DNA from: Meghimatium bilineatum
Lineage: Eukaryota > Mollusca > Gastropoda > Stylommatophora > Philomycidae
Direction: 5' to 3'
NCBI GenBank assembly: GCA_034231615.1
Contig: CM067311.1
Location: 10,061,212-10,125,211, forward strand
DNA length: 64,000 nucleotides
A program made the translations under genes and the position numbers. The notes under the pieces are model-generated. The model searched no databases, was not told the DNA's origin, and saw nothing but the letters and a program-made list of their open reading frames with translations. How positions within the stretch are numbered: position 1 is the stretch's first letter; each line of letters starts with the position of its first letter. Positions 10,848-20,885 of the stretch are shown piece by piece.

Positions 10848-10998
10848 GGAGGAGTAATGAAAACATCCCGGATTGATAACATTGAGGAATGGTCTGGGAG
10901 TGATTTTACTACACTTCACAGAATCACTGAAGACAGCTGTTTGGAGGGAATTTTGTGCTGATGTATCCAGTGTGGCACCACTACTTCCCTGGCGGGTT
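10848..10998 (+). mobile_element. LINE C-terminal fragment (NI-EWSG tail), family 8 relative
   Basis: Plus frame gives DNIEEWSGSDFTTLHRITED, WREFCADVSSVAPLLPW, the extreme C-terminus of a jockey-type element. A related fragment lies at 19022-19175. Confidence 0.65.
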
Positions 10999-11145
10999 GT
11001 GGGTCTTATTATTATTTATTCTATATTTTTTTTATAGCGGGTTGATGCATATTTAACTAATTTAGGCTTTAAAGTTGTGCTGTAAATTAAATAAATACAT
11101 ATTTCAATTTACTCAAATATATCCACATACATTTTTTGTTGTGAT

Positions 11146-11180
11146 CAATGTTCCCTCAAATCTGTGAGCTTGTGCGGCTG
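11146..11180 (+). mobile_element. Possible hAT terminus, solitary
   Basis: CAATGTTCCCTCAAATCTGT followed by a GCGGCTGCGCAC stretch resembles the terminus of a second hAT MITE type. No opposite end was found within 400 bp. Confidence 0.25.
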
Positions 11181-11921
11181 CGCACCAATTAAAAAAGTAC
11201 AGCACAAAAAATTGAACAACAAGCACACATGTTCATAGGGACGTAGAAATGGAAGAACCGTACCGCAATAAAGATAATCAGACTGACAGTAAAAAACATC
11301 CTTGTTACAAAGACATACATTTGTTTGTTCCAAGTAATGATCTCTTGAAATACTTTTCTTTCTTACTGTATGACCAATGAATTTTCTTTTCATCATTTCA
11401 CTGCATCTCCTGTTAAATTTTTCAATGTTGAAATATGCATTTGATTTTCAAACATTTTGTAGAAAGTGTGAAATTTTTTTCAAAAGCTACATCTCCATGT
11501 CAAAAACATTGGGGGCTGAATCTTCATTTCTATAACATTGGAGCTAAATCTCTGTTTTTATAACATTGGGGCTTTATAGAGAGCCCAATGATCCTAATTT
11601 CTCACTTTCATTTCTAGGAACATGTTTGCGTACTTTTTTTTCTATGATTTCTGCTATTTTACCCATTTGTTTTGGTTATCTGTTATCCTTAGTTACAATC
11701 GGTTATCGGTTTTCCTTAGTTACAAAACCCCCTCCGTGCTTAGTGAAGTTGGTTTCTACAGCCCTAATATAAATTTTGCATATAGTTTTTTGTTGTTGAC
11801 ATTATAATAGTCAGTAAAGTTGTTGCACATTATAAATACAAGTGGAAATGTCAAGTGTTTAGATGGAGAGATTTCCTAACATGTACCGGTACTCTACAAA
11901 GTACTATCTGCACTGTCAGAG
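11181..11921. other. Unassigned AT-rich sequence
   Basis: No supported gene. It contains a small duplicated motif (ACATTGGAGCTAAATCTCTG and related) near 11505-11575. Confidence 0.35.
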
Positions 11922-12297
11922 TTGTTGAAATCTTATTTTGAAATTTGTTGAAATCATATGTTGAAAGTGGGTGAAATCATATGTTGAAAGTGGGTGAAAT
12001 CATATGTTGAAAGTGGGTGAAATCATATGTTGAAAGTGGGTGAAATCATATGTTGAAAGTGGGTGAAATCATATGTTGAAAGTGGGTGAAATCATATGTT
12101 GAAAGTGGTTGAAATCATACATTGAAAGTGGGTGAAATCATATGTTGAAAGTGGTTGAAATCATATGTTGAAAGTGGTTGAAATCATATGTTGAAAGTGG
12201 GTGAAATCATATGTTGAAAGTGGTTGAAATCATATGTTGAAAGTGGTTGAAATCATATGTTGAAAGTGGTTGAAATCATATGTTGAAAGTGGTTAAT
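11922..12297. repeat. 23-bp minisatellite, about 16 copies
   Basis: Unit GTGAAATCATATGTTGAAAG plus TGG. A GGGTG/GGTTG variant separates early from late copies, showing regional homogenisation. One copy has ATACATTG in place of ATATGTTG. Confidence 0.95.
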
Positions 12298-12325
12298 TGT
12301 GTATACCGAGAACACTACTTAAAAA

Positions 12326-12725
12326 ATGACGAGTAAGGAACAGCATTGTCCATTATTATATCATATAACAGTGAAATATGCTGATGACACAGTACTGATT
12401 GAAGGGAGCGAACAAGATCTTCAAGACATGATAGCACAAGAAAGAAAAACCAAGAAAACTAATGTAGAAGTCCTCATAGATGATGGAGTTAAAAGGCAAA
12501 TTATAACAAAAATTTGAAGCAGACAGTCAAGATTTTTTGGGAGTTTGATGTGGAAAACATAATTTGAACATTTACTAACCAGCGGAAAGATCAAGGGGAG
12601 AAGATCAAGAGACACTTTTCTGGATGGGTTGTCACTGTGTCACATGAAATTGTCACGAACTGAACTTATTAACAAAACACAGTAAGATAGTTATGGAGAA
12701 ACATGACCACCTATGACATTTGGCA
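12326..12725 (+). mobile_element. Internally deleted RTE-like LINE fragment, family 1
   Basis: Starts with the RT catalytic box region YADDTVLIEGSEQDLQDMI (12378-12434), then jumps directly to the KTKKTNVEVL tail block and to GRRSRDTFLDGLSLCH. About 100-150 residues of thumb/finger region are missing compared with the 247-residue copy at 26.6 kb, so an internal deletion preceded decay. Confidence 0.75.
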
Positions 12726-12849
12726 TTGCACTTAATTGATTGAATGGCTTAACGGGATGAATCGTTATGGGATAAGGGATACAAGTCTCTTGGTCTAAAC
12801 ATCAATTTATGTGTGTGTGTTATCCTGTGTATTTCCAGTGATTAGCAAT

Positions 12850-13076
12850 ACTTCACTGCTCTTTCTAAGTATCACCTGGTAGCCTATGCTAGTAAACTTC
12901 ACTACACTTTCTAAGTATCACCTGGTAGTCTATGCTAGTAAACTTCACTACACTTTCTAAGTATCACCTGGTAGCCTATGCCAGTAAACTTCACTACACT
13001 TTCTAAGTATCACCTGATAGTCTATGCCAGTAAACTTCACTACACTTTCTAAGTATCACCTGGTAGTCTATGCCAG
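12850..13076. repeat. 46-bp minisatellite, about 5 copies
   Basis: Unit contains CTTCACTACACTTTCTAAGT and ATCACCTGGTAGTCTATGC. Copies vary at AGCC/AGTC and GCTAG/GCCAG. Confidence 0.92.
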
Positions 13077-13544
13077 ATTGTAAAATTTAAGATTTTTAGA
13101 ACTTGTTAAAATAATTCCCATAGTTGGGTTAGACGTTCATATAAAGTTATTTAAATGGATACCGGACCCGTAGGGGGAGGGGGGATTAAAACCCCCCTCA
13201 TAGCAAATTTGAATATGACTTAGTACAAGGAACACGTTTGTACCGACCTCTTCTTCGTTGGTTAAAACCCAATAGGTAGCAATTTTTTACAAAAAGGTCC
13301 TCAATTTTCCGTTCAAACGGCGAAATTTACACACAAATGACAGTCTCTAATCACAACTGAGAAATCTTGAGACCCATTTGGACAGAGTTCCTGGCTAGGC
13401 TTAGTTTTCCAGCCATTGTGGGAATGCTTAAACTGTGACCACCGACCGTACTATAAGACCTAACTGTAAAAAGTAAAAATGTCATTCGGTACATTTTTGG
13501 TTATTGTTACGCTTTCCATTGGTTACTATTTATATACTCGGAGT

Positions 13545-13690
13545 CCGCAGAATACGGATGTGTCGGGCCATTGGCGCAAATAAAACGGCAACACAACGCA
13601 TTTCCATTCTCTGGGCTGGAAAGCTCCCGCTGGAAGTCTAGTAGGACCATGTTCCTGCTACAAGGGAGACCCAGTGGGAGAAATAATAAG
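13545..13690 (+). mobile_element. SINE-A, copy 3
   Basis: Plus-strand copy with core ACGGATGTGTCGGGCCATTG and GCGCAAATAAAACGGCAACA. A short rearrangement near 13615-13640 duplicates part of the 3' half before GTCTAGTAGGACCATG. It lacks the GAA tail. Just upstream, 13495-13544 resembles one arm of the foldback element FB1. Confidence 0.75.
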
Positions 13691-13751
13691 GGGTTCTCAT
13701 CGTTGCAAAGTTTGACGATAACATTTATCTGACGAATGAACATATTCAAAC

Positions 13752-14032
13752 CATGGTCACGCCTGTGTGTTGCCGGGGCCCGAAAGGGGAGCAAAGAATA
13801 GCAACACTGTTTATCTTCCATGCATGTCGTAAGAGGCGACTAAGGAGGTTATGGGGTAGAGCTGGCTGTCCCATCTCATATAGGATAAGTGACCCAAAGC
13901 CATGCTGAAGTCGGATGTGTCAGGTCGAAAGGCGCAGATATCGCAGCAATGCTGTAAACCATGACACAACGCAATCCGGACTGCATCCTGCTAATCTACA
14001 GGAATTTGAGAACGAACGCAGAAGAAGTAGAA
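13752..14032 (+). mobile_element. SINE-B, copy 2
   Basis: Near full-length sense copy: GTTGCCGGGGCCCGAAAGGG, GTCGTAAGAGGCGACTAAGG, GTGACCCAAAGCCATGCTGA, core GTCGGATGTGTCAGGTCGAA, GATATCGCAGCAATGCTGTA, and 3' end GAACGCAGAAGAAG. Confidence 0.85.
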
Positions 14033-14284
14033 GAAACCACGGTCAACATTATAAAAACCAAGATGATTTTTGACATAGGTAACACCCGCATGTAAACAGA
14101 TCTTGGGTTTGCATGTATTTTTTTTATTTTCTGAATGACACGACGTGTAATATAGATAAGTCCATGGTACACGTTCTTGTCAGACCAGGATGTTATTCGA
14201 CGTACTGTCTGCTTTGATTGATGTCCTTTTGCGTTTCTGCAGACTATCTTTAAACGTGTAGATCAAATCTTTATGATTATCCTA

Positions 14285-14505
14285 CTATGATACTATTTAG
14301 CATGCCACAGATGGCCATGACACATAGACATAACGGTTATAAAGCCAGAGGCAGACCATGTAAAAGATGGATCACAGAAATCAAAGATGCCACAGGAACA
14401 AGCTTACAAATAGCGCACAAGAAAGCCATCTCCAGAGAACTCTTCCACCCCTGACGCTGCAAGGCAAACAAGGGACACAGCGTATAGATAGAGATAGATA
14501 GATGC
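14285..14505 (+). mobile_element. LINE C-terminal tail, family 2, with ATAG microsatellite tail
   Basis: Frame reads MAMTHRHNGYKARGRPCKRW, ITEIKDATGTSLQIAHKKAI and SRELFHP then a stop, followed by GCGTATAGATAGAGATAGATA. The copies at 23040 and 34000 end the same way, so a short tandem ATAG tail marks this family's 3' end. Confidence 0.8.
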
Positions 14506-14623
14506 TATTTAAGGAATCACATTGTGTCACGACGTATATACATAAGAATAGGGACACTGTTTACCTTCCATACATATCGTAAGAGACCACTCCATACATA
14601 TCGTAAGAGACCACTAGGGATCT

Positions 14624-15270
14624 TTCTCTTTAGTTATTTCCAAAAGAAACAATGGTGTTAGTCTTGTTTGTTTTCAAGTGCAATACATATTTTATTTTGG
14701 TGGTCATACTTTTGTATCTTTCTACGGCTTCCGGCAGTGCTCTATTACGTCTGATATCCAGTTGCTCTACATTTGCATCTATCTCGCATATTTCTGTCGG
14801 TCTGTGACATTAATCAGTAGTCCAGATGACAAGGTCGTCAGCAAAACAATGCTATGGACATTTGAGATGTTCAGCCGGGTCATCAACGAAGATAAGGAAG
14901 ACTATGCAGCTTAGAAGAAGGTCTTGAGGCATCCTAGTCTAGTCTTTTCCGGGATAAATGGCCACGGCTCTGTCATAAAGACTAGTACCCATCTAATCAC
15001 CCCCCCCCCCGTAATCCCATTCTACCTTTCTTTAGTAGAATATGGGGTCGTCTGTGCAACACTTACGCTTGAAGCCTACGTGATTATTGTCTACTAGACT
15101 GTTATGAAATCTTCCAGCCACCAGCACACATCTAGCCACCTGATGTTTACTACTCTCAACAAATTGTCATGGAAGGTAAACAGTGTTGCTATTCTTTGTT
15201 CTCTTTCGGGCCCCGGCAACACAATCGTGCCTCATAGTAATGTATGTTATGTTCTAAATTCTTAAAATGC
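14624..15270 (-). repeat. Left arm of large inverted repeat
   Basis: Matches the reverse complement of 15857-16494 along about 640 bp with small indels. From the outside in it holds a minus-strand LINE RT fragment (family 7, motif FADDLVIW in the right arm; here mutated), a C-run, a unique block, and a SINE-B head remnant at 15165-15225. Confidence 0.9.
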
Positions 15271-15284
15271 GTCTAAATTCTAAG

Positions 15285-15766
15285 ACAACACAACTATTCA
15301 CTGTACAGTCACTCAAAATATATCATTTTGAGAGTAAAAACTTGAAATTCGCTGCACCATATATATAAATATGAGTGACTGTACAGTGAATAGTTGTGTA
15401 TTTATATATATATATATATATATTGAGAACTCATTGAGAACTAGCTGTGACTGCGATTACGTCATCGGCGCAATAAAACTGAACTATTTTGAATCGACAT
15501 TGCGCAACTGTAATACAATTAATTTGACTAAATTCCAGCACACAATATTCTTTCTGCAGAGTGTTTGCGGCAATCTTACTTGGCTTATTACGTGGCAGAT
15601 ATATACATACTTGAAATTCGCTGCACCAATTTTATATATATATATATAGTTTATATAATACATAAATATATAATACACCATATATATATAATTGGTGTAG
15701 CGAAATTCAAGATTTTACTCTGGAAATCGTATATTCTGAGTGACTGTATAGTGAATAGTTGTGTTG
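15285..15766. mobile_element. Foldback/MITE-like element at palindrome centre
   Basis: The ends are about 78-bp inverted repeats: ACAACTATTCACTGTACAGT... inward from the left, and the same with ACTATACAGT from the right. Both continue into a CTTGAAATTCGCTGCACCA-like stretch and TA runs. A third partial copy of the end (TGAGTGACTGTACAGTGAAT) sits at 15371-15402, so the left side is itself a nested palindrome. No transposase ORF. Confidence 0.75.
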
Positions 15767-15856
15767 TTGCAGATTATCGAGATTTAAAACTTTACTATCG
15801 ATTGTAGTTACTGCCAAGACTAGGAGAGGGGTTGAAACCCCCCCCCCCACCCAACG

Positions 15857-16494
15857 CATTTTAAGAATTTAGAACATAACATACATTGCTATGAGGCGTG
15901 AGTGTGTTGCCAGGGCCCGAAAGAGAACAAAGAATAGCAACACTGTTTACCTTCCATGACAATTTGTTGAGAGTAGTAAACATCAGGTGGCTAGATGTGT
16001 GCTGGTGGCTGGAAGATTTCATAACAGTCTAGTAGACAATAATCACGTAGGCTTCAAGCGTAAGTGTTGCACAGACGACCCCATATTCTACTAAAGAAAA
16101 GTAGAATGGGATTACGGGGGGGGATAATTAGATGGGTACTAGTCTTTATGACACAGCCGTGGCCATTTATCCCGGAAAAGACTAGACTAGGATGTCTCAA
16201 GACTCTCTTCTAAGCTGCATATTCTTCCTTATCTTCGTTGATGACCCGGCTGAACATCTCAAATGTCCACAGCATTGTTTTGCTGACGACCTTGTCATCT
16301 GGACTACTGATTAATGTCACAGACCGACAGATATATGCAAATGTAGAGCCACTGGATATCAGACGTAATAGAACACTGCCGGAAGCCGTAGAAAGATACA
16401 AAAGTATGAGCACCAAAATATAATATGTATTGCACTTGAAAACAAACAAGACTAACACCATTGTTTATTTTGGAAATAACTAAAGAGAAAGATG
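15857..16494 (+). repeat. Right arm of large inverted repeat with LINE RT fragment (family 7)
   Basis: Reverse complement of 14624-15270. The plus strand encodes an RT catalytic block: FVDDPAEHLKCPQH then CFADDLVIWTTD at about 16270-16315, the FADD box of a jockey/I-type LINE. Stops follow. The SINE-B head remnant is at 15903-15962. Confidence 0.9.
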
Positions 16495-16665
16495 ACAAAC
16501 ACCATCTGCTACAAGAGAAAGAACTATAAAACAAACATCTCGGACCACCTCCTTGGGAGAACTTGCACAAACCAACCATCCACTCAAAATTGATAGATAA
16601 AACAGCCAGTAATGGAACACTACAACAATCTTGAAAACATGTGCCCTAGAAACCATAAGCAGCCA
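16495..16665 (+). mobile_element. Continuation of family 7 LINE fragment
   Basis: Sequence beyond the palindrome arm continues the same LINE in frame-broken form and runs into the 47-bp array, whose first unit encodes MSYDETGGFNARLP. Assigned by position and codon-like character only. Confidence 0.45.
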
Positions 16666-17037
16666 GCTGCCTATCATGTCGTATGATGAGACTGGAGGGT
16701 TCAACGCCCGGCTCCCTATCATATCGTATGATGAGGCTGTGGAGGGTTCAACGCCCGGCTCCCTATCATATCGTATGATGAGGCTGTGGAGGGTTCAACG
16801 CCCGGCTCCCTATCATATCGTATGATGAGGCTGTGGAGGGTTCAACGCCCGTCTCCCTATCATATCGTATGATGAGGCTGTGGAGGGTTCAACGCCCGGC
16901 TCCCTATCATATCGTATGATGAGGCTGTGGAGGGTTCAACGCCCGGCTCCCTATCATATCGTATGATGAGGCTGTGGGGGGTTCAACGTCCGGCTCCCTA
17001 TCATGTCGTATGATGAGGCTGTGGGGGGTTCGACGTC
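16666..17037. repeat. 47-bp minisatellite, 8 copies
   Basis: Unit contains GCTCCCTATCATATCGTATG and ATGAGGCTGTGGAGGGTTCA. Copies are nearly identical, with clustered changes in the last two (GGGGGG, CGTC). The first unit looks like LINE-derived sequence, so the array probably grew from the LINE fragment's edge. Confidence 0.95.
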
Positions 17038-17105
17038 GTATTGGCTATCTCATTACATAGCAGGTCAAAATTATGCAAACATTACTATTTAAGTATGTTT
17101 CGAAA

Positions 17106-17203
17106 CATGGCGCAGATATTGCAGTCATATGCTACCAATTATGACTGCAATGCATTCTGGACTACTTGCGAGCCAACATACGTTTGGGAACAACGCAGAA
17201 GGA
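17106..17203 (+). mobile_element. Diverged SINE-B 3' part
   Basis: GGCGCAGATATTGCAGTCAT, a CAATGCATTCTGGACTAC stretch and the terminal AACGCAGAAGGAAGAA follow the SINE-B order. Old copy. Confidence 0.5.
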
Positions 17204-17394
17204 AGAATATTAGCGCTAAATTGATTACTTTAAAAAAAAGTATACATATGAGTCGGCAACTGAATAAGAATGTTGTACAGTTGTCCTTGGTAAGAGTATA
17301 TTTATAGAGGTGTACGCATGAATGGACTTGGAAAATGTGCCCATGACTCATATAGTTTGTAATAACTTGTTATTGAACTTGTGCAACCCAAATT

Positions 17395-17702
17395 TGTGAC
17401 ATGCCAAAGGGAATGGTTTGGGTGTATCTGTGACATGCCAAAGGGAATGGTTTGGGTGTATCTGTGACATGCCAAAGGGAATGGTTTGGGTGTATCTGTG
17501 ACATGCCAAAGGGAATGGTTTGGGTGTATCTGTGACATGCCAAAGGGAATGGTTTGGGTGTATCTGCGACATGCCAAAGGGAATGGTTTGGGTGTATCTG
17601 TGACATGCCAAAGGGAATGGTTTGGGTGTATCTGTGACATGCCAAAGGGAATGGTTTGGGTGTATCTGTGACATGCCAAAGGGAATGGTTTGGGTGTATC
17701 TG
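17395..17702. repeat. 34-bp minisatellite, 9 copies
   Basis: Unit TGTGACATGCCAAAGGGAAT plus GGTTTGGGTGTATC. Copies are identical except one T-to-C (tgcgac) in copy 5. Because 34 is not a multiple of 3, three units shift through all frames, giving ORFs of up to 138 codons that are artefacts. Confidence 0.97.
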
Positions 17703-17763
17703 CTTCTTCTTGTTCTGACTTTCTGCTTGCGTTATAGTTATTGATTCATAAAGAGATGGTATT

Positions 17764-17902
17764 TGTAGTTTGGTCCAGGGATTCATTACCTCCTCCTAGA
17801 CGTCAGTCCTGTAGTTTGGTCCAGGGATTCATTACCTCCTCCTAGACGTCAGTCCTGTAGTTTGGTCCAGGGATTCATTACCTCCTCCTAGACGTCAGTC
17901 CT
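17764..17902. repeat. 46-bp tandem repeat, 3 copies
   Basis: Unit contains TAGTTTGGTCCAGGGATTCA and TTACCTCCTCCTAGACGTCA. The three copies are essentially identical. Confidence 0.95.
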
Positions 17903-17929
17903 GTTGTTTCATATTATTCCACACCGTCA

Positions 17930-18047
17930 ATGTCGGATGTGTTGGGTCATTGGCGCAAGTGAAGCAGCAATACAGCGCATCTCCGTTCTCAGGACTTCAT
18001 CCTGCTGGAACTACAAGAGATAAACCAGTGGGAGTTTGAGAAAGAAT
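17930..18047 (+). mobile_element. SINE-A, copy 4 (diverged)
   Basis: Core TGTCGGATGTGTTGGGTCAT, then GCGCAAGTGAAGCAGCAATA, a decayed centre and AGTGGGAGTTTGAGAAAGAA. Some central bases are deleted relative to other copies. Confidence 0.7.
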
Positions 18048-18253
18048 GCTAAACATATTTCACGGCGTCATGTCGATTGTAATACTGCCCGATATAGCGC
18101 AGGCAGAGCACGTCAGAGATGATGTTGTGGGAATGTCGAGGAATGACTCCATCTGTACAGAGTACATGCTGAGTGCAACACTAGTCATGCGGTTTATGGT
18201 CAAACCAGACCCTCGTCACGACAGTCCTATTTACTACTCGTCAGAAGTTATCC

Positions 18254-18365
18254 TTCTATGGTGACGCTATTCGACTTTATCTGTGATTTTCATTGGCTAT
18301 CCATACAAAATATAAACACAAGTGACCTATACAATCATGAGAAAAGTCAGATAAAGTCGCTTTAG
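18254..18365. repeat. Short foldback sequence
   Basis: CGACTTTATCTG near 18268 pairs with CAGATAAAGTCG near 18349, and the flanks include GATTTTCATTGGCTATCC versus AGTGACCTATACAATCATGA. A related stretch is at 31475-31545. MITE-like, with no clear TSD. Confidence 0.45.
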
Positions 18366-18415
18366 AAGTACGATCAGATGAATCCATAGGACTGTATTGA
18401 CGAGGGACTGTCAAA

Positions 18416-18602
18416 CAGTGCCGGATTTAGACTTGATAGGGCCCTAAGCTATTTTAGATATGGGGCCCTAAGCTATTTGAGATATGGGGCGCTTTAACCA
18501 TTAAGAATATATAGATAGTGAAATAAAAATGTTTTTGGAGGCCCCAAGAAAGTGGGGGCCCTAAACTATAGCTTGTTTAGCTTATAGGTAAATTCTGCAC
18601 TG
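18416..18602. mobile_element. hAT-type MITE with perfect 8-bp TSD
   Basis: 187 bp, starts CAGTGCCGGATTTAGAC and ends with GAATTTACC...GCACTG-type sequence (CAGTGCAGAATTTACC read inward). CTGTCAAA is duplicated exactly at 18408-18415 and 18603-18610. An internal short duplication of GGGCCCTAAGCTATTT is present. Confidence 0.92.
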
Positions 18603-18610
18603 CTGTCAAA

Positions 18611-19021
18611 CGCTGGACTAAGTAACTGAGAATTTATGAGAAGAACCGCGTGCTATGACGCAAATTCATAACTCACATTATCTGTACTGTATATAGTTAA
18701 ACTGTTGTAGATCAAATAGTTCATTCATAAGGCTGTCGCGGTGTAAGGGCGTGTTACTGAATTACGAAACATACCAATTTGTTGAACGAGCGCATGTGTG
18801 ATTTATGAACCATTTAGTTCCCTATGTAATGGCTTCCATTTTCATTCTAAAACTGGTGAAGTTGTCTTTGTCAGGATATTTACTTATGACACAATAAATC
18901 ATCTATCTGGTTTCACTGTGTAGATTTGTCATTCACCCATTTGAAACATTCGTAAACTTATTTGATTTGGACGTATAACGAGACATGACTCGCTTTCTTA
19001 AATTATTTTGCAAGGAACAGT
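18611..19021. other. Unassigned intergenic sequence
   Basis: No supported feature in about 410 bp. Confidence 0.4.
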
Positions 19022-19175
19022 CGAGGGTGGACTGCGAAAATCTTGGTTGATAACATCAATGAATGGTCTGGGCGTGATATTTCTGCTCTCATCATCATGG
19101 CTGAGGTAGAGTTGTTTGGGGAACTTTTTTTGTGCTGATGTATCCAGTGTGGCATTCCCATGACCCTTACGGGTT
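19022..19175 (+). mobile_element. LINE C-terminal fragment (NI-EWSG tail)
   Basis: VDNINEWSGRDISAL followed by a frame-shifted TTTTGTGCTGATGTATCCAG stretch that matches 10945-10975 exactly in part. Same family as 10848-10998. Confidence 0.65.
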
Positions 19176-19374
19176 ATGGGTCTTATTGAAACGCTCTTTT
19201 ATCGATCCACGTCTCCAAAAGTACCCAGACATATTTTGGATACGGTTTATTTTTGCGTTTTTTCCCCTTCTTTTGACACTGCAATCAAATATACGTGGTA
19301 TAAAAGTGTGAAGTCATAATCTATTTTATCAGTGTGTCACGGCACCAACTGTAAAGCTAAATTACATCTTCTTC

Positions 19375-19603
19375 TGCGTTCAGCATCTGTGGTCATACTA
19401 TATTGTCGGGCGTGTCGTCAAGACGATGTTCACTGTCTTCTCCAGGTCAGAGCGGCTGCCACATAGCTTTTGCCGCAAGTCTGTATCCTTTTAGCCAGAT
19501 CTGCTGTCTCTGCTCTTTGTATGTTGGCAGTCCTGAAGTATGTGTTCCGGGGTCTGGGTTCCGGATCCACATGGATATTCATCTGTGTATGAGATCCTCA
19601 ATC
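19375..19603 (-). mobile_element. RNase H-type LINE C-terminus, distal part, family 8
   Basis: Minus frame shows SGTRTPEHILQDCQH, then LRQKLCGSRSDLEKTVNIVL. This is the Cys/His tail (C.CG..TPEHILQ.C, then KL.G....L..T..FV) typical of RNase H-bearing invertebrate LINEs. It is continuous with 19787-19910 once the intervening hAT MITE is skipped. Confidence 0.75.
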
Positions 19604-19611
19604 GGTAAAGG

Positions 19612-19778
19612 CAGGGCCGGTCTTAGGCCATTGCAACCTATGCGGCCGCAGTGGGCCCCGCACTTCATAGGCCCATAAATTCATATTAGAATTTATTTTA
19701 TTATCCTCTTCCCTACCCAGACTGGGCCCCGCGCAATTCGTTTCGCATTGGGTCCCGCAATTGTTAGGGCCGGCCCTG
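19612..19778. mobile_element. hAT-type MITE inserted in LINE, perfect 8-bp TSD
   Basis: 167 bp between exact GGTAAAGG duplications (19604-19611 and 19779-19786). The ends are CAGGGCCGGTCTTAGG and CAGGGCCGGCCCTAAC (read inward). It splits a minus-strand LINE ORF, giving a relative age: LINE first, hAT later. Confidence 0.95.
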
Positions 19779-19786
19779 GGTAAAGG

Positions 19787-19910
19787 TGATTAACAGTCTG
19801 CAGTGACCTAATAAGGCGAAATATTGTGGTCTGTTGATATCGTTGGAGGAGATGTATTGCATCATGTTCGTATTCCTCTTCCATTTGTTTCTTCCACTTT
19901 GCTGTGTATG
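19787..19910 (-). mobile_element. RNase H-type LINE C-terminus, proximal part, family 8
   Basis: Minus frame MEEEYEHDAIHLLQRYQQ, TTIFRLIRSLQTVNHL leads into the hAT insertion and resumes at 19603. The TTIFRLR.GH..L..HL pattern is the usual sequence ahead of the C.CG motif. Confidence 0.75.
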
Positions 19911-19917
19911 TAAATTA

Positions 19918-20115
19918 CATCAGATTAGAGGAAACATTTCCAGTAGCAATGTACGGCTGTGAAACAGGGACACTAATAAATAAGTGGCTGAGAGAATTGC
20001 TGCTTTTGAAACGAGATGGTACAGTATGCTATTGAAAATGTAATGGAAAAAGATGAATCAAGAAGTGATAAGAACATTGAACGTCGTAGAGGGTTGGCAT
20101 CTGAACATTATATCA
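19918..20115 (+). mobile_element. Decayed LINE fragment, family 1-like
   Basis: MYGCETGTLINK followed by frameshifted LLLLKRDGTVC- and RTLN-like sequence corresponds to the SETWTLNKQ to LKTLNMKK stretch of RTE tails. Heavily mutated. Confidence 0.5.
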
Positions 20116-20411
20116 AGAAGGCTGATATATGTTTTTTTTTGGGCCTAGAATTTCATTCCATACTGGGAACAATGTGTGAATAAAGTATGGCTCAAGGAAC
20201 AGATGCTATCCCTTTTTCTGCCACATTTCCCCTACCTCCCCCACACCCAGAAGCTTGTCTGAATTTTTCTGCAGCATCTAGACTACTTATCCTGAGTTTG
20301 AAATCAGACCTGTCTTATTCCAGATTCCCATTGAGAGCTTGAGAAGTACCACACTTGGGAGATAAGAGATAATGTTTCTTCTTTAAAGTTCAACATATAA
20401 TTCCACTGTCG

Positions 20412-20435
20412 GCCGAAGACGATGTGTCGGGCCAT
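20412..20435 (+). mobile_element. SINE-A copy 5, 5' end split by LINE
   Basis: GGCCGAAGACGATGTGTCGG start of a SINE-A that resumes at 20886. The 15 bp at 20421-20435 are the target duplication. Confidence 0.85.
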
Positions 20436-20885
20436 TCATCATCATCATAGGGTGCCATGCCGAGTGGCGTAGGCGGTCATGGCTCTCCACAGCTCTCTGT
20501 CTACAGTATTATGTATCAAATTCGTTTCCTTGCCGTGCCAGGTTGTCAAACTGTCTAATATTTTCTCACGTTGTCGCCCTCTGTCTCTGGTGCCTTCAAT
20601 CTTGCCTGTTGTGATTATGTTCTCTAAACCTGCCTGTCTCATGAAGTGGCCAAAAAAAGAAGATTGCCTTTTTCTTATATTGTTGATTAAGGTCCGTTTC
20701 GCATTTAACTCTTTCAACACCTCTACATTAGTTTTTCTGGCAGTCCATGCTATTCTCAGCATTCTTCAGTAGAACCACATCTCTGTTGCCTCCAATCTCC
20801 CACTTTCCAGTTTGTTTATTGTCCAAGAATCGCACCCATATGTTAGTATAGGGGTTATATAGCACTGCAGAACTCTCTTTCTCAA
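20436..20885 (-). mobile_element. RTE-like LINE tail inserted in SINE-A, 15-bp TSD
   Basis: 450-bp minus-strand element bounded by exact GATGTGTCGGGCCAT copies at 20421-20435 and 20886-20900. The encoded tail includes MLRIAWTARKTNVEVLKELN, AKRTLINNIRKRQSSFFGHF, TTGKIEGTRDRGRQREKILD and WRAMTAYATRHGTL; the 3' end is ATGATGATGATGA. 5'-truncated near the YGCESWTINK block. A clean product of target-primed reverse transcription, with the core ORF largely open. Confidence 0.95.

Noticed and set aside
17302-17786. Minus-strand frames of 108-138 codons repeating FPLACHRYTQTIPFGMSQIH-like units
   Set aside because: They are translations of the 34-bp minisatellite, whose period shifts through all three frames. 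There is no independent start, domain or flanking exon.
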